Positions 1-7,735 of a DNA stretch of 64,000 nucleotides are shown here, piece by piece. Origin of the DNA: Labrys monachus (GTDB taxonomy: Bacteria > Pseudomonadota > Alphaproteobacteria > Rhizobiales > Labraceae); contig NZ_JAUSVK010000001.1 in NCBI RefSeq assembly GCF_030814655.1, positions 6,827,001-6,891,000 of the forward strand, given 5' to 3'. The notes under the pieces were generated by a model. It saw nothing but the letters and a program-made list of their open reading frames with translations, searched no databases and was not told where the DNA came from. The translations under genes were made by a program, and so were the position numbers. Each line of letters opens with the position of its first letter. Within the stretch, counting starts at the first letter, position 1.

Positions 1-1
1 C

Positions 2-340
2 CTCTCGCCCGCCCGCCTGGCCGACCCCGTCACGCTCGGCGTGGCGCTCGGCCTGTTCGCCGGCAAGCAGGCGGGCGTGTTCGCTTTCGCCGCGCTGGCG
101 ATCCGCGCCGGATGGGCGGAGCTGCCGCATCGGGCGAGCTGGGTCCAGCTCTATGGCGTGGCGCTGCTCTGCGGCATCGGCTTCACCATGAGCCTGTTCA
201 TCGGCGGCCTGGCTTATGCCGACACGCCGCTGCTGCTCGACGAGACCAAGATCGGCGTGCTGCTGGGCTCGGTGCTCTCCGCCGTCGCCGGCGCCATCCT
301 GCTCCGCTTGGCGCGGCCGGCCGCCCGGCGCAGGCTTTGA
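2..340 (+). CDS. nhaA: Na+/H+ antiporter NhaA, C-terminal part (cut by the window edge)
   Basis: Open frame from the window edge to a TGA at 338-340, so only about the last 112 residues are present. NhaA is an inner-membrane antiporter that exports sodium in exchange for protons and supports pH and salt homeostasis. The visible part holds the family's late transmembrane segments, including [14 protein letters not shown], a highly characteristic NhaA stretch, followed by a final hydrophobic helix and a short basic tail (RPAARRRL). The N-terminal part and the paired aspartates of the transport site lie outside the window. It ends 81 bases before asd on the same strand, and nothing suggests the two are functionally linked. 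Confidence 0.88.
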   Translation, partial: LSPARLADPVTLGVALGLFAGKQAGVFAFAALAIRAGWAELPHRASWVQLYGVALLCGIGFTMSLFIGGLAYADTPLLLDETKIGVLLGSVLSAVAGAILLRLARPAARRRL

Positions 341-421
341 TTGCCAGCGTGGCGTGCGGGTGATATGCCAGCCCGCCGTCTCCCGAGGGGGACAGGCTTA
401 TCGAGGAGAAGGACGAAAACA

Positions 422-1456
422 GTGGGTTACAAGGTCGCCGTCGTGGGCGCCACAGGCAATGTGGGCCGCGAAATGCTGAACATCCTGGCCGAGCGGGCCT
501 TCCCCGCCGATGAAGTGGTTGCTCTGGCCTCGCGCCGCAGCCTGGGCACGGACGTTTCGTATGGCGACAAAACGCTGAAAACCAAGGTCCTCGACAATTA
601 CGACTTCTCCGACACCGACATCGCGCTGATGTCGGCGGGCGGCGACATCTCCCGGGAATGGTCGCCGAAGATCGGCGCGCAGGGTTGTGTCGTCATCGAC
701 AATTCCTCGGCCTGGCGCTACGATTCCGACGTGCCGCTGATCGTTCCGGAAGTGAATGCCGACGCCGTCGCCGGCTTCACCAAGAAGAACATCATCGCCA
801 ATCCCAACTGCTCCACGGCGCAGCTCGTCGTGGCGCTGAAGCCGCTGCATGATCGCTTCGGCATCAAGCGCGTCGTCGTCTCGACCTATCAGTCGGTGTC
901 CGGCGCGGGCAAGGAAGGCATGGACGAATTGTTCGCCCAGACCAAGGCCATCTACGTCAACGCCGCGGTCGAGGAGAAGAAGTTCCCCAAGCGCATCGCC
1001 TTCAACGTCATCCCGCATATCGATGTCTTCATGGAAGACGGATATACGAAGGAAGAGTGGAAGATGATGGTCGAGACCAAGAAGATCCTCGACCCCAAGA
1101 TCAAGCTGACGGCGACCTGCGTCCGCGTGCCCGTGTTCATCGGCCATTCGGAGGCCGTCAACATCGAGTTCGAGAAGCCGGTCACCGCCGAGGAGGCGCG
1201 CGATATCCTGCGTTCGGCGCCGGGCTGCCTCGTCGTCGACAAGCGCGAGCCGGGCGGCTACATCACGCCCTACGAGGCCTCGGGCGAGGATGCGACCTAT
1301 ATCTCGCGCATCCGCGAGGACATCACGGTCGAGAACGGGCTGGCGATGTGGATCGTCTCGGACAATCTGCGCAAGGGCGCCGCGCTCAACGCGATCCAGA
1401 TCGCCGAGGCGCTGGTGAACCGCAAGCTGCTGCGCGCCAAGAAGAAGGCGGCCTGA
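422..1456 (+). CDS. asd: Aspartate-semialdehyde dehydrogenase
   Basis: Cytoplasmic enzyme that reduces aspartyl phosphate to aspartate semialdehyde with NADPH, the branch point for lysine/diaminopimelate, threonine and methionine. The 344-residue protein begins GYKVAVVGATGNVGREML, the N-terminal NADP-binding fold with GATGNVG. It carries the active-site cysteine in NPNCSTAQ (Cys130) and the family segment FIGHSEAVNIEF. I chose the GTG at 422 because GAGGAGAAGG lies 9 bases upstream and the NADP-binding strand starts right there. The same frame stays open upstream to 341, but that extension (PAWRAGDMPARRL...) does not look like the family. Length fits alphaproteobacterial Asd. Confidence 0.96.
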   Translation: MGYKVAVVGATGNVGREMLNILAERAFPADEVVALASRRSLGTDVSYGDKTLKTKVLDNYDFSDTDIALMSAGGDISREWSPKIGAQGCVVIDNSSAWRYDSDVPLIVPEVNADAVAGFTKKNIIANPNCSTAQLVVALKPLHDRFGIKRVVVSTYQSVSGAGKEGMDELFAQTKAIYVNAAVEEKKFPKRIAFNVIPHIDVFMEDGYTKEEWKMMVETKKILDPKIKLTATCVRVPVFIGHSEAVNIEFEKPVTAEEARDILRSAPGCLVVDKREPGGYITPYEASGEDATYISRIREDITVENGLAMWIVSDNLRKGAALNAIQIAEALVNRKLLRAKKKAA

Positions 1457-1514
1457 CCGCCACCAAGACCGGATGCGGCCGGCAGGCCGCATCCACGCCG
1501 GATCGGCGCGGGGC

Positions 1515-1617
1515 GGGAGCGCGGACATCCTGTCCGCATCCTATCTTTGCTTAGAGGACCGGCGTTTCCAGGAGCGGGCGGGCGACATGGCAAGCCATGC
1601 GCCGGGATGTCCGCTCC
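1515..1617. repeat. Dispersed mirror repeat (GCGGACATCC type)
   Basis: GGGAGCGCGGACATCC at 1515-1530 faces GGGATGTCCGCTCC at 1604-1617, giving imperfect inverted arms about 75 bases apart, between asd and the EamA permease. The layout (short GC-rich phrase, non-conserved middle, phrase inverted) is shared with the repeats at 2533-2615 and 6945-7025, although the phrase differs. It may act as an mRNA hairpin between the two genes; that is inference. Confidence 0.6.
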
Positions 1618-1629
1618 GCCGGGGATTTC

Positions 1630-2529
1630 ATGTCAGCCGTCGACTCCACACCCCGTCCGGCCCTTTCCTCGCCGGTGCTGGCCGCCCTGTTCGTGCCGCT
1701 GTGGTCGACAGGCTTCGTCACGGCGCGGCTGGTGGCGCCGCATGCCGAGCCGCTGACCTTTCTCGGCCTGCGCTTCGGCGCGGCGGGCCTGCTGCTGGCG
1801 ATCTACGCGCTCTATCGCGGCGCGCTCTGGCCCGCGACGCTGCGCGGCTGGCTCGACGCTTTCGTCGCCGGCATGCTGATCCACGGGCTCTATCTCGGTG
1901 CCGTGTTCTGGTCGGTGGCGCATGGCCTGCCCTCCGGCATTTCGGCCCTGGTCGCGGGGCTGCAGCCGCTGCTCACCGGCCTTCTCGCCAGGCCGCTGCT
2001 GGACGAGACGGTGACGCCGCGCCGCGCGGCGGGCATCGTGGTCGGCGCCCTCGGCGCGGGGCTGACGCTGCTGCCCAAGCTCGGCGCCGCCGGCGAGGGC
2101 GGCATCCCCACCTGGCCGCTCGCCGTCTGCACCTTCGGCATGGTCGCCATCACCTTCGGCACCATCTGGCAGAAGCGGCGCGGGCGCGGCGCCGACCTCG
2201 CCACCAACACCGCGATCCAATATGCCGGCGCGCTGGCGCCGATGCTGATCGGCATCGCCCTCACCGAGCGCGGGCATTTCGACGTCGCGGCGCCGGCCGC
2301 GTGGGCGGGCCTCGTCTGGTCGGTGTTCGGCATGTCGATCGGCGCCATCCTGCTGCTGATGGTCCTGATCCATCGCGGCGCGGTGGCGCAGGTCGCCTCG
2401 CTGCTCTATCTCGTGCCCGGCGTGTCGGCGCTGATGGCCTGGGCGATGTTCGGGGAGGCGCTGACGCCGGTGCAGATCGCCGGCCTGCTGGTGGCGGCGC
2501 TCGGCGTGGCCATCGCCAACAAGGGGTGA
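1630..2529 (+). CDS. EamA/DMT-family membrane permease
   Basis: Drug/metabolite transporter superfamily protein of 299 residues, with two tandem EamA repeats and about ten hydrophobic segments (for example VLAALFVPLWSTGFV near the N-terminus, LTFLGLRFGAAGLLLAIYAL, and the C-terminal ALMAWAMFGEALTPVQIAG). The sequence TGFVTARLVAP followed by FLGLRFGAAG is typical of the first EamA unit, and MFGEALTPVQIAGLLVAALGVAIAN of the second. Members export amino acids, nucleosides or drugs; the substrate cannot be read here. ATG 1630 was taken because a further upstream ATG (1597) adds only repeat-derived residues (RRDVRSAGDF). The upstream ribosome site is weak. It converges on the lipoprotein gene, with an inverted repeat between them. 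Confidence 0.85.
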   Translation: MSAVDSTPRPALSSPVLAALFVPLWSTGFVTARLVAPHAEPLTFLGLRFGAAGLLLAIYALYRGALWPATLRGWLDAFVAGMLIHGLYLGAVFWSVAHGLPSGISALVAGLQPLLTGLLARPLLDETVTPRRAAGIVVGALGAGLTLLPKLGAAGEGGIPTWPLAVCTFGMVAITFGTIWQKRRGRGADLATNTAIQYAGALAPMLIGIALTERGHFDVAAPAAWAGLVWSVFGMSIGAILLLMVLIHRGAVAQVASLLYLVPGVSALMAWAMFGEALTPVQIAGLLVAALGVAIANKG

Positions 2530-2532
2530 GCC

Positions 2533-2615
2533 CCCCGGGGACCGCAGGCTTCCAGCCTGCATCTTCCTGAAGCGTCGAGGTTCCAAGAGCAGGCTGGAAG
2601 CCTGCGGTCCCGGGG
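2533..2615. repeat. Large inverted repeat between convergent genes (possible bidirectional terminator)
   Basis: Arm 1 (2533-2560) contains GACCGCAGGCTTCCAGCCTGC. Arm 2 (2589-2615) is its inverse complement, matching over about 27 bases apart from one extra C and G in the C/G run. The loop is 28 bases. Each arm also carries a small internal palindrome (GCAGGCTtccAGCCTGC). It fills the whole gap between the EamA stop (2529) and the lipoprotein stop (2617), so it could end transcription from both sides, though no long T run follows either arm. It has the same architecture as the repeats at 1515 and 6945. Confidence 0.8.
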
Positions 2616-2616
2616 G

Positions 2617-2910
2617 TCAGCCCCAGTGGTAGATCCAGTATTGCCGCTTGCTGGCGGGGTCGACGAAGCCGTCGCGGCTGCCGCTCTCGATCCGGTCGCC
2701 CTTCTGAAACATGCGGCAGCGGCCGCTCGCCAGTTCGGCGTCGGCCTGCCGCTGGAAGCCGGCCCCGGCACTGTGCAGGGCCTGGACGCTGTCCCGGTTG
2801 CGGCAGGCGAGGGTGTTGCGGTCGAGCGAGCGCACGGTCGGCACCGGCGGCTGCACCGTGCAGGCGGCGAGCAGAAGGAGGGCGAGGACGGCGGGGGCCT
2901 GGCGAAGCAT
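2617..2910 (-). CDS. Small predicted lipoprotein of unknown function
   Basis: A 97-residue protein starting MLRQAPAVLALLLLAACTVQPP: basic n-region, hydrophobic core and the lipobox LAAC (Cys17 by count), so it should be lipidated and anchored to a membrane facing the periplasm. The mature part has two cysteines (LACRN and GRCRMF) that could pair, and ends QYWIYHWG. ATG 2910 follows GGAGAG at a good distance and coincides with the start of the signal peptide. The longer in-frame extension upstream overlaps the VOC gene and lacks a signal. I do not recognise the family. It lies just downstream of the VOC gene on the same strand (29-base gap) and may share its transcript. Confidence 0.7.
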   Translation of the reverse strand: MLRQAPAVLALLLLAACTVQPPVPTVRSLDRNTLACRNRDSVQALHSAGAGFQRQADAELASGRCRMFQKGDRIESGSRDGFVDPASKRQYWIYHWG

Positions 2911-2938
2911 GGTCTCTCCGTGAAGGGGGAAGCGGCGC

Positions 2939-3337
2939 TCAGGCCGAAGCCGGACGATGGCAGCACACGCAGAGCTTGTTGCCGTCGGGATCGCGAAAAT
3001 AGGCGCCGTAATAATCCGCATGATAGTGCGGACGAAGGCCCGGCGCACCCTCGCAAATGCCGCCATGGTTAAGGGCTGCCCGATAGGCCCTGTCCACCGC
3101 GGCGCGGTCCGGCGCCAGCAGCGCCGTCATCGTGCCGTTGCCGGCGGTCGCCGGCCCGCCGTCGAAGGGGCGTCCGATCAGGACGATCGGCCGCGCTCTG
3201 CCGGCCTCGATCCAGCCGGCCCAGGGGCGGGCATCGTCGCGGAATTTGAGCGTGAAGCCCAGTTCGTCCATCACGGCGGCGTAGAAGGCGAAGGATCGGG
3301 CGAAATCGTCGACGCCGAGGAAGACATGCGAGATCAT
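2939..3337 (-). CDS. VOC (glyoxalase/dioxygenase-fold) family protein
   Basis: A 132-residue single-domain vicinal-oxygen-chelate protein beginning MISHVFLGVDDFARSFAFYAAVMDELG, the classic first beta-alpha-beta unit, and ending with YYGAYFRDPDGNKLCVCCH, the DPDGN turn of the second unit. Such proteins are metal-dependent glyoxalases, dioxygenases or resistance proteins; the substrate is not predictable here. The start sits 5 bases after the proB stop on the same strand, so the two are probably cotranscribed. The HADYYGAYFRDP segment is shared with many rhizobial VOC proteins of unknown role. Confidence 0.85.
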   Translation of the reverse strand: MISHVFLGVDDFARSFAFYAAVMDELGFTLKFRDDARPWAGWIEAGRARPIVLIGRPFDGGPATAGNGTMTALLAPDRAAVDRAYRAALNHGGICEGAPGLRPHYHADYYGAYFRDPDGNKLCVCCHRPASA

Positions 3338-3341
3338 CGCC

Positions 3342-4490
3342 TCACTCCGGCGTCACCGTGCTCAGGTCCTCGAAGCGGCTGAACAGGGCCATGTCGTCGC
3401 GGTGGATCATCTCGGTGGGGCCATGCCAGCCGAGGATGTCCTCGATGCTGCGGCTCTTCTTGCCGGTGATCTGCGCGGCGTCGCCGATGTCGTAGGCGAC
3501 GAGGCCGCGGCCGATCTCGGCGCCGGAGGGATCGCGGATGACGACGGCGTCGCCCTGCGAGAAGGTGCCCTCGACGCGCTTCACGCCGGCCGGCAGCAGG
3601 CTCGCGCCGTTGCGCAGCGCCTTGGCCGCGCCGCTGTCGACATGCAGCGTGCCGCGCGGCTCGAGATGGCCGGCGATCCATTTCTTGCGCGCCGTCACCG
3701 GATTGGACGCGGTGAGGAACCAGGTGCAGGGGCCGCCCTTCTCGATCTGCGTCAGCGGCGCGTCGACCTTGCCTGAGGCGATCACCATCGTGGTGCCGCC
3801 GCCCACGGCGATTTTGGCCGCCTCGACCTTGGTGCGCATGCCGCCGCGCGAGAGCTCCGAGCCGGCATCCCCGGCGATGCTCTCGATGGCCGCGGTGATG
3901 CGCTGGACGACGGGGATGAGCGTGGCCGCCGGATCGAGATGGGGCGGCGCGGTGTAGAGCCCGTCGATGTCGGAGAGCAGCACGAGGCAGTCGGCGCCCG
4001 CCATGGTGGCGACGCGCGCGGCCAGGCGGTCATTGTCGCCGTAGCGGATCTCGGTGGTGGCGACGGTGTCGTTCTCGTTGACCACCGGCACGCAGTTCAT
4101 TTCGAGCAGCTTGTCGATGGTGCGCCGCGCATTGAGATAGCGCCGGCGTTCCTCGGTGTCGCCGAGGGTGACGAGGATCTGCGCCGCCGTCAGGTTGCGC
4201 GCGCTCAGCGTCTCGGCCCAGGCCTGCGCCAGCGCGACCTGCCCGACGGAGGCCGCGGCCTGGCTCGCCTCGAGCGCGAGCGGGCCCTTGGGCAGCTTCA
4301 GGATGGTGCGGCCGAGCGCGATGGCGCCGGAGGAGACGACGATGATCTGCGCCCCGCGCTCGGCATGGCGGGCGAGGTCGTCGACGAGCGACATCAGCCA
4401 GTCGCGGCGAAGGCTTCCCTTCGCCTGGTCGACCAGCAGCGAGGAGCCGATCTTCACGACGATACGGCGAAAGGAACTGAGTTCGGGCAT
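3342..4490 (-). CDS. proB: Glutamate 5-kinase
   Basis: First step of proline synthesis: ATP-dependent phosphorylation of glutamate to gamma-glutamyl phosphate in the cytosol. The 382-residue protein has an N-terminal amino-acid kinase domain ([13 protein letters not shown], then [21 protein letters not shown] and [10 protein letters not shown], all hallmark segments) and a C-terminal PUA domain (about residue 280 to the end, including [13 protein letters not shown] and [10 protein letters not shown]). ATG 4490 was chosen because the kinase strand starts a few residues later; the open frame upstream adds a low-complexity stretch. In many alphaproteobacteria proB follows obgE and precedes proA. 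Here it stands apart from both and is followed by the VOC gene. Confidence 0.95.
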   Translation of the reverse strand: MPELSSFRRIVVKIGSSLLVDQAKGSLRRDWLMSLVDDLARHAERGAQIIVVSSGAIALGRTILKLPKGPLALEASQAAASVGQVALAQAWAETLSARNLTAAQILVTLGDTEERRRYLNARRTIDKLLEMNCVPVVNENDTVATTEIRYGDNDRLAARVATMAGADCLVLLSDIDGLYTAPPHLDPAATLIPVVQRITAAIESIAGDAGSELSRGGMRTKVEAAKIAVGGGTTMVIASGKVDAPLTQIEKGGPCTWFLTASNPVTARKKWIAGHLEPRGTLHVDSGAAKALRNGASLLPAGVKRVEGTFSQGDAVVIRDPSGAEIGRGLVAYDIGDAAQITGKKSRSIEDILGWHGPTEMIHRDDMALFSRFEDLSTVTPE

Positions 4491-4677
4491 GGCGGTGTTC
4501 TGTCGTTTCGGGGATGGGCATCCCCGCCGGCGGCACTGCAGGCGAGGGATGCCCGGCGCGGGGCGGCCGCTGTCCTGCCGCCGGGCCGGGATCATCGCCT
4601 AATAGGGTATAAAGCATTCGACAAGCCCTAATCGGGGCCGATCGGGCTTGCGAGGGCTGCGCAGTCGCTCCATGCTA

Positions 4678-4688
4678 TTGTCATACCA
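4678..4688. promoter_or_regulatory. Candidate GntR/FadR-type operator
   Basis: TTGTCATACCA fits the loose FadR-subfamily pattern T-N-G-T-N3-A-C-N-A and lies about 130 bases before the FadR-type regulator at 4819, between that gene and the divergent proB. Autoregulation would be normal for the family. A single short match in GC-rich DNA is weak evidence. Confidence 0.25.
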
Positions 4689-4818
4689 GTGGAGAGGATG
4701 AGTCGCGGATCGCGGAGGCTCTGCCGCTGATCCGCCAAGATCACGCGATCGTCGGAGCCGGGCGGCGGATTTCCCTCGCCCTTGCGAATCGCACCCCTGG
4801 ATAGGGAAGGAACGTTCG

Positions 4819-5553
4819 ATGACACGCAGCGCTGGCCGTGCTCGCATGGGGCCGACGCAGACCCGTCACAGCCGTGCTGCCTCCCTGATCGGCCAACGCA
4901 TCGTCGCGGGCGAATGGTCGGTCGGCATGGCCCTGCCGACGGAAGCGGATCTGTCCCGGGAACTCGACGTCTCCAGGGCCTCCCTGCGCGAGGCCATCAA
5001 GCTGCTCGCCGGCAAGGGGCTGATCACCTCCACGCCGCGGCGCGGCACCATCGTGCAGCCCCATTCGAACTGGAACCGGCTCGATGTCGACGTCCTCGTC
5101 TGGCAGACCTCCGGGGGCGCCACCAAGAGCTTCGTCAAGGACCTGTTCGAGCTGCGCCGCATGATCGAGCCGGAAGCGGCGGCCCTGGCGGCCGAACGCG
5201 CCGGCCCGGCCGAACGGGCGGAGGTGGCGGCGACCTTCCACGCCATGGAGAGCGCCGAGGACGTGCAGGCCTCGATCGACGCCGATCTCGCCTTCCACCG
5301 CGCCATCGTGAGAGCCGCCAACAACGTGCTGCTGGCTGCGTTCTCGCCGGCCATCGAAGCCTCGCTCGCGGTTTCCTTCACGGTCTCCCGCGCCGGCCGG
5401 ATCCAGCCTCATATCGTGCCGCTGCACCGGGCCGTGGCGGAGCCGATCATCGCCGGCGATGCCGCCGCCGCCCGCATCGCCATGAACACGCTGCTCGATC
5501 GCTCCGAAAGCGACGCCGCCAGCGTGGCCGTCGACGACAGGGCCGCCCGGTAG
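4819..5553 (+). CDS. FadR-subfamily GntR transcriptional regulator
   Basis: A 244-residue DNA-binding regulator with an N-terminal winged helix (roughly residues 14-80: ALPTEADLSRELDVSRASLREAIKLLAGKGLI, then a RRGTIV wing) and an all-alpha FCD ligand-binding domain (residues about 100-230: FELRRMIEPEAAALAAERA, DLAFHRAIVRAANN, HRAVAEPIIAGD). FCD regulators usually bind an organic acid or sugar acid and release repression of a catabolic operon. ATG 4819 follows GGAAGGAA at a good distance. No catabolic operon is adjacent: proB is divergent and a sugar epimerase lies downstream, so the target is unknown. The last residues (DDRAAR) are unstructured. Confidence 0.9.
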   Translation: MTRSAGRARMGPTQTRHSRAASLIGQRIVAGEWSVGMALPTEADLSRELDVSRASLREAIKLLAGKGLITSTPRRGTIVQPHSNWNRLDVDVLVWQTSGGATKSFVKDLFELRRMIEPEAAALAAERAGPAERAEVAATFHAMESAEDVQASIDADLAFHRAIVRAANNVLLAAFSPAIEASLAVSFTVSRAGRIQPHIVPLHRAVAEPIIAGDAAAARIAMNTLLDRSESDAASVAVDDRAAR

Positions 5554-5781
5554 GCGGGCGGGCCGCCCTGCGCCGCCACGGATCGTTGCCGGCAGGCGAT
5601 TTGTGAACGGCGGGGCTCAAAATTTGGCTTAATCTTAACCGCTATGGGATTTGGTCGGCCACCGTCGCTTGAAAGCGCCGGGCCGAAGAGCGTATGGAGA
5701 CGCCCGATTGAACCAGCGAGCCAAGGCCTGCTTCTCCCCGGCGCGCATCGACGCAGGGCCCCGCGCCCGCCAGGCCCTCCC

Positions 5782-6795
5782 ATGAAGATCTGGATTACCG
5801 GCAGCGCCGGCTTCATCGGCTTCCATCTCGCCGGGCGCCTGCTCGGCGAGGGGCATCTCGTCACCGGCATCGACGGTCTCACGCCCTATTACGATCCCGG
5901 CCTCAAGCGGGCCCGGCATGCCCTCCTCGAACGCTCCAACGCCTTCCGGCCGCATATCTTCATGCTGGAGGATCGCGAGGCCCTCGGCCGGCTCGCCGCC
6001 GAGGATCCGCCCGAGGTCATCATCCATCTCGCCGGGCAGGCGGGGGTGCGCTACAGCCTCGAAAACCCGCGCGCCTATGTCGATTCCAATCTCGTCGGCC
6101 TGTTCAACCTGATGGAGGTGGCGCGCGAGGCGCAGGTCCGCCACTTCCTGTTCGCGTCGACGAGCTCGATCTACGGCGCCAACGCGTCGATCCCGTTCCG
6201 TGAGACGGACCGGGCCGACCAGCCGCTGACCCTCTATGCCGCGACCAAGAAGAGCGGCGAGGGCATGCTGCATTCCTATGCCCATCTGTGGTCGATGCCG
6301 GTCACCTGCTTCCGCTTCTTCACGGTGTACGGTCCGTGGGGGCGGCCGGACATGGCGACGTTCAAATTCGTCGACGCCATCGAGGAGGGCCGCCCGATCG
6401 AGATCTACGGCGAAGGGCGCATGGAGCGCGACTTCACCTTCATCGACGATCTCGTCGAGGCGATCGTCCGCCTCGTCCCGCAGGTCCCCCGCATCGGCGA
6501 GCCCGCCGGGCCCGCCGGGCTCGATTCGCTGTCCCCCGTGGCGCCGCACCGCGTCGTCAACATCGCCGCCGGCCGCCCGGTCGGCCTCCTCGACTTCGTC
6601 GAGGCGATCGAGACGGCGATGGGCCGCAAGGCGATCCGCCGGATGCTGCCGATGCAGCAGGGCGACGTGCCCCGGACCTTTGCGAGCGCCGAACTGCTGG
6701 AGGCGCTGACCGGATACCGGCCGTCGACGGAACTGGCGCAGGGCATCCGCGCCTTCGTGCAGTGGTACCGGGCGTGGAAGATGTCGGCCGTCTGA
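5782..6795 (+). CDS. UDP-glucuronate 4-epimerase-like NAD-dependent epimerase
   Basis: Extended short-chain dehydrogenase/epimerase of 337 residues. It begins [17 protein letters not shown] (GxxGxxG NAD site) and has the catalytic SSS...YxxxK set ([18 protein letters not shown]). Other family segments are [16 protein letters not shown] and [18 protein letters not shown], closely matching bacterial UDP-glucuronate 4-epimerases (LpsL/Cap1J group), which make UDP-galacturonate for lipopolysaccharide or capsule. The start at 5782 is where the NAD-binding strand begins; the open frame upstream is not family-like. No glycosyltransferase or polysaccharide genes lie alongside in this window. Substrate assignment is by resemblance only. 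Confidence 0.88.
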   Translation: MKIWITGSAGFIGFHLAGRLLGEGHLVTGIDGLTPYYDPGLKRARHALLERSNAFRPHIFMLEDREALGRLAAEDPPEVIIHLAGQAGVRYSLENPRAYVDSNLVGLFNLMEVAREAQVRHFLFASTSSIYGANASIPFRETDRADQPLTLYAATKKSGEGMLHSYAHLWSMPVTCFRFFTVYGPWGRPDMATFKFVDAIEEGRPIEIYGEGRMERDFTFIDDLVEAIVRLVPQVPRIGEPAGPAGLDSLSPVAPHRVVNIAAGRPVGLLDFVEAIETAMGRKAIRRMLPMQQGDVPRTFASAELLEALTGYRPSTELAQGIRAFVQWYRAWKMSAV

Positions 6796-6944
6796 GGCGT
6801 TCTGCGAATGGCGGAACGGGCGGCGATCGCAAAGACGTGTCCGAAACCGCGTTGTGTGCCGTCCTCAACGGGATATGCTGCGGCGAAAGGCGTCCCGCAT
6901 CGGGTCGCAGGCGCGGCCGGAGATCCAACCGTCAAGGCCCCCCC

Positions 6945-7025
6945 GGGAGCGCGGGCGTCTCGCCTGCTTCTTCCTGTCGGCGGCAGGCCGTCGGAGAAAA
7001 GGGCGGGCGAGACGCCCGCGCTCCC
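6945..7025. repeat. Dispersed mirror repeat (GGGCGTCTCGCC type)
   Basis: A perfect 20-base inverted repeat: GGGAGCGCGGGCGTCTCGCC at 6945-6964 and its inverse complement at 7006-7025, separated by 41 bases. It sits between the epimerase and the DUF3455 gene. The GCGGGCGTCTCGCC phrase occurs as a dispersed repeat in several unrelated bacterial phyla. Architecture matches the repeats at 1515 and 2533. Confidence 0.8.
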
Positions 7026-7059
7026 AGGACCATGGCCAGGCCCGGCAAAGGAAAGATCG

Positions 7060-7593
7060 ATGATCGGACAAAAGCTCATCTCGGCGGTGGCGGCCCTCGT
7101 CCTGCTCATGGCCGCGGCCGGGGCCGCCATGGCCGGCGATGCGGTGCCGCCCGACATCCGGCCGGCCGGCGGCAAATTGCTGTTCGCGGCCGAAGCCCGG
7201 GGCGTGCAGATCTATACGAGCACGGCGGCGGGCGGCGGTCCCGCCAAATGGGTGCTGGAAGCGCCGCTCGCCGAGTTGACCGGCGAGGATGGCAAGCTGA
7301 CGATCCATCACTATGCCGGCCCGTCCTGGGAGGCTTCCGACGGAAGCAAGGTCGTTCGCGACAAGGACGTCCCGGTCAGGTCCGTCCCGGCGCCCGACGC
7401 CGCGGCCGACATCCCCTGGCTGCTGGTCACGGTGAAGGCCGATCCGGCCGCCGGCGTCCTCGGAGACGTCGGATTCGTGCAGAGGATCAAGACGCATGGC
7501 GGTGCCGCGCCGGCGGCGGCGCCTGTCCGCGCCGACACCAAGGTGGGCGTTCCCTACACCGCCACCTACCTCTTCTATGGGAAGGCGGAGTGA
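7060..7593 (+). CDS. Secreted DUF3455-like protein
   Basis: A 177-residue exported protein: MIGQKLISAVAALVLLMAAAGAAMAGD is a clear signal peptide with an AMA cleavage site near residue 25. The mature part contains GGKLLFAAEARGVQIYTST, WVLEAPLAELTGEDGK, IHHYAGPSWEASDGSKV and VPYTATYLFYG, which is the pattern of the DUF3455 family. No enzymatic role is established for that family as far as I know. GGAAAG lies a few bases before ATG 7060. A palindromic repeat precedes it and another follows it, so it is probably its own transcription unit. Confidence 0.75.
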   Translation: MIGQKLISAVAALVLLMAAAGAAMAGDAVPPDIRPAGGKLLFAAEARGVQIYTSTAAGGGPAKWVLEAPLAELTGEDGKLTIHHYAGPSWEASDGSKVVRDKDVPVRSVPAPDAAADIPWLLVTVKADPAAGVLGDVGFVQRIKTHGGAAPAAAPVRADTKVGVPYTATYLFYGKAE

Positions 7594-7632
7594 GTCTCGC
7601 CTCGGCGGGCCCTCATGCCGGCCGAAGTCTGG

Positions 7633-7655
7633 ATACCCGGGACAAGCCCGGGTAT
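7633..7655. repeat. Short dispersed palindrome (ATACCCGGG)
   Basis: ATACCCGGG and CCCGGGTAT flank a 5-base loop, preceded by GTCTGG and followed by GACA. This is a very common alphaproteobacterial intergenic palindrome. It lies between the DUF3455 gene and ggt and can form a strong hairpin, but it lacks a T run. Confidence 0.7.
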
Positions 7656-7735
7656 GACAAAACTGCGCCTCTTGTCTCCGCGCATCGGGACCGGAGGCCA
7701 AGGCGGCATGGGCCGAGCATCGGGGAAGGATCGGC

